Assembly: GCA_000715855.1 (NCBI GenBank) | Contig: KL571412.1 | Coordinates: 3,109 to 8,677 of the forward strand | Direction: 5' to 3' | From: Actinoplanes liguriensis | GTDB lineage: Bacteria > Actinomycetota > Actinomycetes > Mycobacteriales > Micromonosporaceae | DNA: 5,569 bases | Shown: in pieces, positions 1-5,549 of the stretch | Layout: each line of letters starts with the position of its first letter | Position numbering within the stretch: the stretch's first letter is position 1 | The notes under the pieces: generated by a model | The model's input: the letters and a program-made list of their open reading frames with translations, nothing else | Databases searched by the model: none | Told to the model about the DNA's origin: nothing | Program-made: the position numbers and the translations under genes

Positions 1-320
1 TCCGGATCGCGCCGCACCTCGCCGGGCATCGGGCGCCGGGCCGCGCGGGCCAGCGCGAACAGGTGCCGGCGCTCCTCGTCGTCGAGGCCGAGCGCGCCGG
101 CGAGCGCGTCCAGCACGTCGTCGGACGGATGCACCGGCCGGCCCTGCTCCATCCGCTGGTAGTAGTCGGTGCTCAGCCCGGCCAGCAGCGCCAGCTCCTC
201 GCGGCGCAGCCCGGTGACCTTGCGCCGGCCGCCGGGCTCCAGTCCGACGTCCCGCGGGCTCAGCCGGCTGCGGCGGGCTCGCAGGAAGTCGCCCAGCTCG
301 CGCGCGTAGGGATGGTTCAT
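1..320 (-). CDS. MmyB-like XRE-family transcriptional regulator, C-terminus cut off by the window edge
   Basis: DNA-binding regulator, probably controlling the divergent SDR gene. Seen: the minus-strand reading from ATG at 320 gives 106 codons with no stop. It opens with LGDFLRARRSRLSP (residues 9-22), then GGRRKVTGLRREELALLAG (30-48) and LSTDYYQRMEQGR (49-61). This is the characteristic N-terminal helix-turn-helix signature of actinobacterial XRE proteins that carry a C-terminal MmyB-like ligand-binding domain. A helical segment (DDVLDALAGALGLDDEERRHLFALA, in part) follows to about residue 91. Family members are usually about 270-290 residues, so the ligand-binding domain lies outside the window. 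No clear Shine-Dalgarno precedes the ATG, so the mRNA may be short-leadered or weakly initiated. The family is confident; the regulatory target is inferred from the divergent layout only. Confidence 0.9.
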   Translation of the reverse strand, partial: MNHPYARELGDFLRARRSRLSPRDVGLEPGGRRKVTGLRREELALLAGLSTDYYQRMEQGRPVHPSDDVLDALAGALGLDDEERRHLFALARAARRPMPGEVRRDP

Positions 321-450
321 GCCGCAAGTGTGCCGCCATTCGCGGCGAGGAAGGTAGGACCGGGAAACCTAGGCAGAGCGGGGCGACGGTGACGGCCCGG
401 ATCACTCCTAGCGTGGGCGGCCTGACGCACCGCCGACCCCGGAGGACCTC
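321..450. promoter_or_regulatory. Divergent promoter region between the XRE regulator and the SDR gene
   Basis: This 130-bp gap must hold both promoters. Each strand has a TANNNT-type -10 candidate: TAGCGT at 409-414 on plus, and TAGGTT read on minus at 371-366. The two are embedded in similar CCTAG contexts (CCTAGG at 368-373; TCCTAG at 406-411). Neither has a convincing TTGACA-like -35 at 16-18 bp. The repeated CCTAG element could be where the divergent regulator binds. The division of labour is inference; only the motifs are seen. Confidence 0.4.
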
Positions 451-1341
451 ATGGACCACATCCCCGCTCAGCATGGCCGGATCGCCGTCGTGACCGGCGC
501 GAACTCGGGCCTCGGCCTGGTCACCGCCACCGAGCTGGCCCGCCGTGGCGCCCGGGTCGTGCTGGCCGTCCGCAACACCGCCGCCGGCACCGAGGCGGCC
601 CGGCGGATCCCGGGAGACGTCGAGGTCCGCGAGTTGGATCTGGCAGACCTTGCGTCGGTACGGGCGTTCGCCGCGAAGCTGGCCGCCGACCACCCGGCGA
701 TCGACCTGCTCGTCAACAACGCCGGCGTGGTGCTGCTCGGTCCACGCCGTACCACCGCCGACGGCTTCGAGCTGCAGTTCGGTACGAACCTGCTGGGCCA
801 CTTCGCGCTGACCGGCCTGCTGCTCGGCACCCTGGCCGCGGCGCCCGGGGCCCGGGTGGTGAACCTGAGCTCGATCACCCACAAGGGCGCGCACCTGGAT
901 TTCGACGACCTGATGTCCGAGCGTGATTATCGTGCGGCGCCCGCCTACGGCCGGTCCAAGCTGGCCACCACCGTCTTCGGCGTCGAGCTGGACCGCCGGC
1001 TGCGCGCGGCCGGGTCGCCGATCCTGAGCGTGCTGGCCCATCCCGGGCTGACCCGCACGAACCTGACCCCGCGGGCGTGGGAGCACCGTGGCCGGCTCGG
1101 CCGGATGATCTCGGCGGTCGGCCTGCTGGCCACCCAGTCGGTCGAGCAGGGTGCGCAGCCGCAGTTGCGGGCCGCGACAGCGCCGGGCGTGCGGGGCGGG
1201 CAGTTCTTCGGACCGGCCCGGCTGTGGGAGACGCGTGGCCCGGTGACCGAGGCGCGGATCAGCCGGGAAGCCGTCGACCCGGCCGTCGGCGAGCGGCTCT
1301 GGGCGGTGGCCGAGGACCTGACCGGGGTGAGCTATCTGTGA
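451..1341 (+). CDS. SDR family NAD(P)-dependent oxidoreductase, retinol-dehydrogenase/protochlorophyllide-reductase-like
   Basis: Cytoplasmic short-chain dehydrogenase/reductase of 296 residues, complete. The Rossmann glycine motif TGANSGLG is at residues 15-22. AVRN at 39-42 has an Arg after beta-2, which in this family suggests NADP(H). DLAD at 63-66 matches the adenine-contacting Asp motif, and NNAG is at 89-92. The catalytic tetrad is all present: Asn113, Ser140/Ser141 (NLSS), Tyr166 and Lys170 (YGRSK). The length fits the retinol dehydrogenase-like branch, whose actinobacterial members are mostly of unknown substrate. The ATG at 451 is supported by GGAGG at 441-445, 5 nt upstream. It is divergent from an MmyB-like XRE regulator, a recurrent pairing in actinomycetes, so it is probably controlled by it. 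It looks fully active; the substrate (aldehyde, ketone or quinone) cannot be deduced. Confidence 0.93.
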   Translation: MDHIPAQHGRIAVVTGANSGLGLVTATELARRGARVVLAVRNTAAGTEAARRIPGDVEVRELDLADLASVRAFAAKLAADHPAIDLLVNNAGVVLLGPRRTTADGFELQFGTNLLGHFALTGLLLGTLAAAPGARVVNLSSITHKGAHLDFDDLMSERDYRAAPAYGRSKLATTVFGVELDRRLRAAGSPILSVLAHPGLTRTNLTPRAWEHRGRLGRMISAVGLLATQSVEQGAQPQLRAATAPGVRGGQFFGPARLWETRGPVTEARISREAVDPAVGERLWAVAEDLTGVSYL

Positions 1342-1478
1342 GCACGGGCGGGCTGACGACGTACGCCGAAATTCTTGTGATTCCGGGGTTGGGTCGTCAC
1401 CCGAATGCGGGACATGCGCAGCGTGACAGAGTGATCACGGCGCGTTAGAAGCGTGGCGAACTCGCAGGTCAGATACGT

Positions 1479-1506
1479 TCCGACGAAATCAAACCTGATT
1501 GTCGGA
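1479..1506 (+). promoter_or_regulatory. Predicted RNA hairpin overlapping the metalloprotease Shine-Dalgarno
   Basis: TCCGAC (1479-1484) pairs perfectly with GTCGGA (1501-1506). Inside it, AATC (1487-1490) pairs with GATT (1497-1500). This gives ten Watson-Crick pairs, a 2-nt bulge (GA, 1485-1486) and a 6-nt loop (1491-1496). The 3' arm takes in the first three bases of the ribosome binding site GGAGGAA (1504-1510), so folding would partly hide it. As DNA, the same sequence could be an operator. The complementarity is seen directly; a regulatory role is inference. Confidence 0.45.
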
Positions 1507-1510
1507 GGAA
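1504..1510 (+). promoter_or_regulatory. Strong ribosome binding site that fixes the metalloprotease start
   Basis: GGAGGAA ends 6 nt before GTG at 1517-1519, the ideal spacing. This selects GTG 1517 over the in-frame TTG at 1499, which would place the Shine-Dalgarno inside the coding region. Confidence 0.8.
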
Positions 1511-1516
1511 ATTTTC

Positions 1517-2590
1517 GTGGCTGAGATCATTGAGACCTGTTCGCCCTACGTGCGACGCGTTCCCGCCTCGGTGTGCGAGCAGGCCGCTGTCGAGGAGCGC
1601 GTGGACAACGTGCGGGCCGGCAGCGCCGGTTTCAAGAGCGGGTCCGGCGTCGTCGTCGTGACGATGAACCTCTGGGACAACGGGCGCACGCTGCGGGTCG
1701 CGTTCCTGGACGGCGACCCCGAGGTGCAGGCCCGGGTCGAGGCGATCGCGAAGGAGTGGGAGCAGGTCGCGAACCTGCGCCTGGTCTTCGGCCGCGACCG
1801 GGACGCGGAGATCCGGGTCTCCTTCGCCCAGGAGGGCTTCTCCTGGTCCGCGATCGGCACCGACGCGCTCACCACCGAGCGGGGCGAGCCCACCATGAAC
1901 TTCGGCTGGCTCGACCGGCAGACCGGCGAGCGGGAGTACCAGCGGGTGGTCCGGCACGAGTTCGGCCACGCGCTGGGGATGGGCCACGAGCACCAGAGCC
2001 CGGCCGCGGCCGGGAAGATCCCGTGGGACCGGCCGGCCGTCTACCGGTACTACGCCCGGCAGGCCTGGAGCGAGGCGGACGTGGACCACAACATCTTCGA
2101 CGTCTACAGCGAGGACTCCACGAACTTCACGACCTACGACCCGACCTCGATCATGCAGTACCCCATTCCGGACAGCCTGACCATCGGCTCCTACTCCGTC
2201 GGCTTCAACACCGAGCTGTCCACGATGGATCGCCAGTTCATGCGGCTGCAGTACCCGCAGGGCGCCCCGGGGATGCGGGAGCTGGTGCCGAACGGCGACC
2301 CGATCAAGGCGGACCTGTCGCAGAGCGGCGAGGTCGACACCTACCACTTCACGGCGCCCGAGCCCGGCGTGTACATCGTCGAGACCACCGGTCCCAGCGA
2401 CACGGTGCTCCTGCTGCACGGGCCGAACGACCGCGGCGCCGTGCTGACCTTCGACCGTGACCGGGGGATCGACCGCAACGAGCGGATCGTGCGCACCCTG
2501 GTGCCCGGCGAGTACTGGCTGTCGGTGCGGCACAGCGACCCGGCCGCGATCGGGACGTACGCCGTGACGCTGCGCACCCGGAACGCCTGA
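1517..2590 (+). CDS. Astacin-like (M12A-type metzincin) zinc metalloprotease with C-terminal PPC-like beta domain
   Basis: Predicted zinc endopeptidase of 357 residues. HEFGHALGMGHE at 147-158 is the full metzincin zinc site HExxHxxGxxHxE-type: His147, His151 and His157 as ligands, Glu148 as general base, and the family Glu158 after the third His. SIMQYP at 211-216 is the Met-turn (Met213), followed by Tyr215, the astacin-type extra zinc-ligand Tyr. The segment IPWDRPAVYRYYARQAW (168-184) is typical of bacterial astacin-like proteins. From about 255 to 355 a Gly/Asp-rich beta segment (SGEVDTYHFTAPEPGVY, then PGEYWLSVRHSD) resembles pre-peptidase C-terminal domains that aid secretion or substrate binding. 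Oddly, the N-terminus (AEIIETCSPYVRRVPASVCEQ, in part) is charged and has no hydrophobic signal peptide. Its only two cysteines are Cys8 and Cys20. It is a single gene, convergent with the RpiR regulator and 17 bp from its stop. Protease assignment is strong; location and substrate are unknown. Confidence 0.9.
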   Translation: MAEIIETCSPYVRRVPASVCEQAAVEERVDNVRAGSAGFKSGSGVVVVTMNLWDNGRTLRVAFLDGDPEVQARVEAIAKEWEQVANLRLVFGRDRDAEIRVSFAQEGFSWSAIGTDALTTERGEPTMNFGWLDRQTGEREYQRVVRHEFGHALGMGHEHQSPAAAGKIPWDRPAVYRYYARQAWSEADVDHNIFDVYSEDSTNFTTYDPTSIMQYPIPDSLTIGSYSVGFNTELSTMDRQFMRLQYPQGAPGMRELVPNGDPIKADLSQSGEVDTYHFTAPEPGVYIVETTGPSDTVLLLHGPNDRGAVLTFDRDRGIDRNERIVRTLVPGEYWLSVRHSDPAAIGTYAVTLRTRNA

Positions 2591-2607
2591 CCGCCGGCCG
2601 GCACCGG

Positions 2608-3447
2608 TCAGTCGTCGTGAACCCAGCGGTCGACCAGCGCCTCGTGCGCCTCCAGGCGTTCCTGGGTGCGCAGCGGGTCGGTCTCGGCGATCGCGTCGAG
2701 CAGGCCGATCGCGAGCGTGACCACGGCCGCGTGGGAGTCGAAGACCAGACCGGTGCCGACTGGCGCGACCAGCAGCACGTCGGCCTCGGCGGCGAACGGG
2801 ACCAGCGCGGTGTCGGCGATCACGACGGTGGCCATGCCGAGGCTCCGCGCCAGCCGGATCGCCGCGACCGTGGCCGCCGGGTACCGCGGCATGGCGAAGA
2901 ACAGCAGCGCGCCGGCGCCCTGCCGGCTCCACTGCAGCACGGCGTCGTCGGCACTGCCCGCGTCGGTGCAGACGCTCACCGCGGGCAGGACCCGCCGGGC
3001 GAAGTAGCCGAAGTACTCCGCGAGGGCGGCCGAGGCGCGCAGGCCGACCACGCCGAGCGGGGTGGCGCCGGCGAGCAGGCGCACGGCCCGGCTCATCGGG
3101 TCGCCGCCGAGCACCCGTTTGAGGCTCTCCAGGTTGGCGCGTTCCTGGTCGATCGCGGCGGCCCCGGACTCCTGCCGGACGGGAACGCGCTGCTCCGGGA
3201 TGCCGGCGAGGACCGCGTCGCGCAGGGCGGCCCGGAACTCGGTGAACCCGGCGAAGCCCAGCGCGGTGGCGAGCCGGGTGACCGTCGGCTGGCTGACGCC
3301 GGTGCGCTCGGCGATCTCGATGGTCGACAGGAAGGCCACGTCGGGGAACATGCCGAGCATCCGCTGCACGATCCGGCGCTGTGCGGGGGAGAGCCGGTGT
3401 GCCTGCGCCAGGTCGAGCAGCCATGCCCCGGCCCCGTCCCGCTCCAT
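2608..3447 (-). CDS. MurR/RpiR family transcriptional regulator (HTH plus SIS domain)
   Basis: Complete regulator of 279 residues. The N-terminal helix-turn-helix of the RpiR type is clear: PAQRRIVQRML (21-31), then STIEIAERTGVSQPTVTRLA (41-60) and LGFAGFTEFR (63-72). A linker (about 75-115) leads to a SIS domain (about 118-255) with GVVGLRASAALAEYFGYFA (132-150) as the ligand loop and a second half starting near GALLFFAMPRYP. SIS domains of this family classically bind phosphosugars, but many RpiR proteins sense other metabolites. The start at 3447 is supported by AAGGAG on the minus strand (3457-3452), 4 nt upstream. It is divergent, 53 bp away, from the cyclodeaminase-like/lyase-like operon and most likely controls it and itself. 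The effector is unknown; it is likely to be a substrate or product of that pathway. Confidence 0.93.
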   Translation of the reverse strand: MERDGAGAWLLDLAQAHRLSPAQRRIVQRMLGMFPDVAFLSTIEIAERTGVSQPTVTRLATALGFAGFTEFRAALRDAVLAGIPEQRVPVRQESGAAAIDQERANLESLKRVLGGDPMSRAVRLLAGATPLGVVGLRASAALAEYFGYFARRVLPAVSVCTDAGSADDAVLQWSRQGAGALLFFAMPRYPAATVAAIRLARSLGMATVVIADTALVPFAAEADVLLVAPVGTGLVFDSHAAVVTLAIGLLDAIAETDPLRTQERLEAHEALVDRWVHDD

Positions 3448-3500
3448 CGATCTCCTTCGTCGTGCCGCCGCCCGTGAATACTCTAAAACACACGGGAGAT
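3448..3500. promoter_or_regulatory. Divergent promoter/operator between the RpiR regulator and the cyclodeaminase-like operon
   Basis: This 53-bp gap must carry both promoters. The AT-rich core at 3477-3490 holds TACTCT (3479-3484, plus) and overlapping TAGAGT (3485-3480, minus), both fitting the TANNNT -10 form, so the two polymerases would compete for the same site. CGTGAAT (3473-3479) recurs inverted as ATTCACG (3516-3522), flanking the core and the operon start. These may be operator half-sites for the RpiR protein. Motifs are seen; function is inferred. Confidence 0.45.
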
Positions 3501-4535
3501 ATGGTGCATGTGATGATTCACGAGCAGCGGGCGATCTGGTTACGGTTCCTGTCCGGCGCCGACATCGACGGGCTGAGCATCGGCACGGACGAGGTCATCG
3601 CCGCCGTCGAGGGGGTCGTCGACGCGCACGGCCGCGGGCGGACGGTCTTCGAGCCCCGTACCCACCTGGTGCCGGACAACGGCGGCGCCGGGCACTTCAA
3701 CATCCTCCGCGGGCACGTCTCCACGCTGGGCGACCACGGGCTCAGCGGGGTGAAGGTGGTCGGCGACTTCGTCCCGAACTACCTGCAGGGGCTGCCGAGC
3801 GAGCTGGCCATGATGACGCTGTTCGACCCGGCCACCGGCGTCCCCCTGGCGGTCATGGACGCGACGCTGATCACCGAGGTCCGGACCGGGGCGATGACCG
3901 CGGTCGGCGCCAAGCACCTGGCCCGGCCCGACTCCCGGATCCTGGGACACGTCGGCGCGCGGGGCACCGCGTTCGCCAACGTCACCATGCTCGACCGGCT
4001 CTTCCCCCTCGACGAGATCCGGGTGACCAGCCGCCGCCCGGAGTCGCGCGAGGCGTTCGCCGACCGGCTGCGCGAGGTCACCGACACGCGCGTCCGCGCG
4101 GTCGCCACCGCCGACGAGGCCTACGACGGCGCCGACATCCTGGTCGAGGCGTCCCGCTTGGAGGAGCCACAACCCCTGCTGCGTACGGCGGTGGTCAAGC
4201 CCGGCGCGTTCGTGGTGCCCTACGGCACGGTCAGCGCCGTCGAGCTGGACCTGCTCGACGTGATGGACAAGGTGGTCGTCGACGACTGGCGCGAGTCCCG
4301 GTCCGGCCGGTTCGGGGCGCTGCGCGCGCACGTCGACACCGGACGGCTGACCGAGCAGTCGCTGTACGCCCAGATCGGCGAGATCGTCAGCGGCGCCAAG
4401 CCGGGACGGGAGACGCCGGACGAGCGGATCCTCTTCTGGCACCGGGGCCTGTCGATCCTCGACGTGGCGCTGGCCCACCTCATCCTGACCAGGGCGGAAG
4501 CCGCCGAGGCGGGCACGATGCTGCGCTACCGATGA
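3501..4535 (+). CDS. Ornithine cyclodeaminase/mu-crystallin family protein, atypical active site
   Basis: Cytoplasmic NAD(P)-dependent enzyme of about 344 residues. Family features run in order: an N-terminal substrate half with PRTHLVP (52-58), GVKVVGDF (83-90, Lys85 matching the substrate-binding Lys), GLPSELAMMTLFDPATG (97-113) and TEVRTGAMTAVGAKHLA (125-141, Arg128 matching the conserved Arg). A Rossmann domain follows, with GHVGARGTA (149-157) and VTSRRPESREAFADRL (175-190). The loop reads GARGTA rather than the usual GxGxQA, and Ser177-Arg178-Arg179 after beta-2 suggests NADP(H). The segment expected to carry the catalytic Asp (GxDxPGKxEL in ornithine cyclodeaminase) reads PYGTVSAVEL (240-249), without Asp. 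It is therefore more likely an imine reductase, amino acid dehydrogenase or other activity than a true cyclodeaminase. The start is uncertain: ATG 3501 sits 2 nt after GGGAG (3494-3498) and GTG 3504 sits 5 nt after it. It is first in an operon with the lyase-like gene. Confidence 0.85.
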   Translation: MVHVMIHEQRAIWLRFLSGADIDGLSIGTDEVIAAVEGVVDAHGRGRTVFEPRTHLVPDNGGAGHFNILRGHVSTLGDHGLSGVKVVGDFVPNYLQGLPSELAMMTLFDPATGVPLAVMDATLITEVRTGAMTAVGAKHLARPDSRILGHVGARGTAFANVTMLDRLFPLDEIRVTSRRPESREAFADRLREVTDTRVRAVATADEAYDGADILVEASRLEEPQPLLRTAVVKPGAFVVPYGTVSAVELDLLDVMDKVVVDDWRESRSGRFGALRAHVDTGRLTEQSLYAQIGEIVSGAKPGRETPDERILFWHRGLSILDVALAHLILTRAEAAEAGTMLRYR

Positions 4536-5549
4536 CCGGCGAGCTGCGGATCCGGACGGCCGCGGACCTCGGTCGTACCGAGATAGCCCTGGTCGCTCGC
4601 GAAGCGAAGCGGATCGTCCTGGATCCCGCCCTGCTGGCGGAGGTGGCCGCGAGCCGCGCCGCGATGCTGGCGTCCCTCGACGGCGACCAGCCGGTCTACG
4701 GCGTCAACACCGGCATGGGCGCGCTCGCCGGGGTACGACTGGACGCCGAGGCCCGCGCGCGGCACCAGGACACGCTGATGGCCGGCCGGGCCGTCGGGTC
4801 GGCGCCCTGGCTGCGGCGCGATCGGGCCCGGGCGCTGCTGGCCGTCCGGCTGCGGACCCTGCTGCACCCCGCGGCGGGCGTCTCGCCGGAGCTCTGCCTT
4901 CAGCTGGCCGCCCTGCTGAACGCCGACGTGGTGCCGGCGATCCCGGCGCGGGGCGTCGGTGCGGCCGGCGAGATCATCCCGCTCGCGCACGCCGGGGCGG
5001 TCCTGATCGGAACCGGTCAGGTCCTCGACGACGCGGGCCGGGCCGTCGACGTGAGCGGGCCGCGTCCGCGCTCCTTCGAGGCGAAGGAGGGCGTCGCGTT
5101 CCTGGAGGGCGTGCCCGGCCTGACCGGGCTCGCGGTGCTGGCCACCGCCGAGGTCCGGGTGCTGGTGGACCAGGTGGTCGCGGTGGCGGGCGCCGCACAG
5201 GCGGTCGCCGGGGCCAGCCCGGACACGATGCGCCCGGAGCTTTCCGCCGGAGACCCCGATCTGGGTACGGTCGATACGGCCCTGCTCGCCGCGCGAGGTG
5301 ACGCCCCCGCCCGGGCGCTGCAGGCGCCGGTGTCCTTCCGGGTGACCGGCCCCGCGCTGGCCGTGGTCGTCCGCGCGGCCCGCGAGCTGGACGCGGCCGC
5401 CGAGCGGGCGCTGACCGGGGTGACCGACTCGCCCGCGCACCTGGACGGCCGCTTCTACGGCACCGCGGGTTTCGCCGGCACCGACCTGGCCGCCGCCTGC
5501 GGGACACTGACCACCGCGCTCACCCACCTGGCCGAGGTCGGCACGGCAC
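4532..5549 (+). CDS. HAL/PAL-fold aromatic amino acid lyase homologue lacking the MIO serine, 3' end missing
   Basis: Member of the histidine/phenylalanine ammonia-lyase superfamily; 339 genuine codons of the usual roughly 500 are present before adapter sequence begins. YGVNTGMGALA (56-66) matches the family YGxNTGFG, with the catalytic-loop Tyr56 kept. GVGAAGEIIPLAHA (141-154) aligns with GxGASGDLxPLAH, but the Ser that cyclises into the MIO cofactor is Ala145 and the following Asp is Glu147. KEGVAFLEGV (185-194) has Glu192 where the family NGT has Asn. QAPVSFR (264-270) has Val267 where QDxYSxR has the active-site Tyr; Arg270 is kept. MIO chemistry thus looks impossible, yet the fold and frame are intact, arguing for a divergent functional subfamily rather than decay. 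The ATG overlaps the upstream stop (ATGA, 4532-4535), and there is no own strong ribosome binding site, so translation is probably coupled. Alternative: an inactive partner of a paralogue. Confidence 0.85.

Larger units (their letters stand above)
1342..1516 (+). promoter_or_regulatory. Intergenic leader of the metalloprotease gene with candidate promoter and palindrome
   Basis: This 175-bp stretch has no gene and is visibly less GC-rich than its surroundings. A possible promoter is GTGACA (1423-1428) with TAGAAG 17 bp later (1446-1451). The -35 matches TTGACA at five of six positions, but the -10 lacks the conserved final T. An alternative -10 is TACGTT (1474-1479). The perfect palindrome GTGATCAC (1431-1438) lies inside the 17-bp spacer of the first candidate, where a repressor would block polymerase. 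Next to the SDR end I see only a weak 6-bp hairpin (1389-1404, including one G-T pair) without a T-tract, so no good terminator. All assignments are tentative. Confidence 0.35.

Noticed and set aside
63..392. Plus-strand 109-codon frame at the window start
   Set aside because: It is antisense to the XRE regulator, whose helix-turn-helix motif is unmistakable on the minus strand.
2591..2607. GCCGGCCGGC palindrome between convergent stops as a bidirectional terminator
   Set aside because: It is a self-complementary run without room for a loop and without T-tracts; only 17 bp separate the genes.
1469..3493. Minus-strand open frame of about 674 codons across the metalloprotease and the RpiR gene
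   Set aside because: It lies antisense to the metalloprotease and in a different minus-strand frame from the RpiR gene, with low-complexity Arg/Pro/Gly/Ala content and no domain; a product of high-GC codon bias.
3381..3500. Upstream extension of the cyclodeaminase-like frame
   Set aside because: It would overlap the RpiR coding start antisense and gives a Pro/Arg-rich stretch unlike the family N-terminus; ribosome binding site evidence favours 3501 or 3504.
3540..4478. Minus-strand 312-codon frame
   Set aside because: It is antisense to the cyclodeaminase-like gene, without recognisable motifs or a ribosome binding site.
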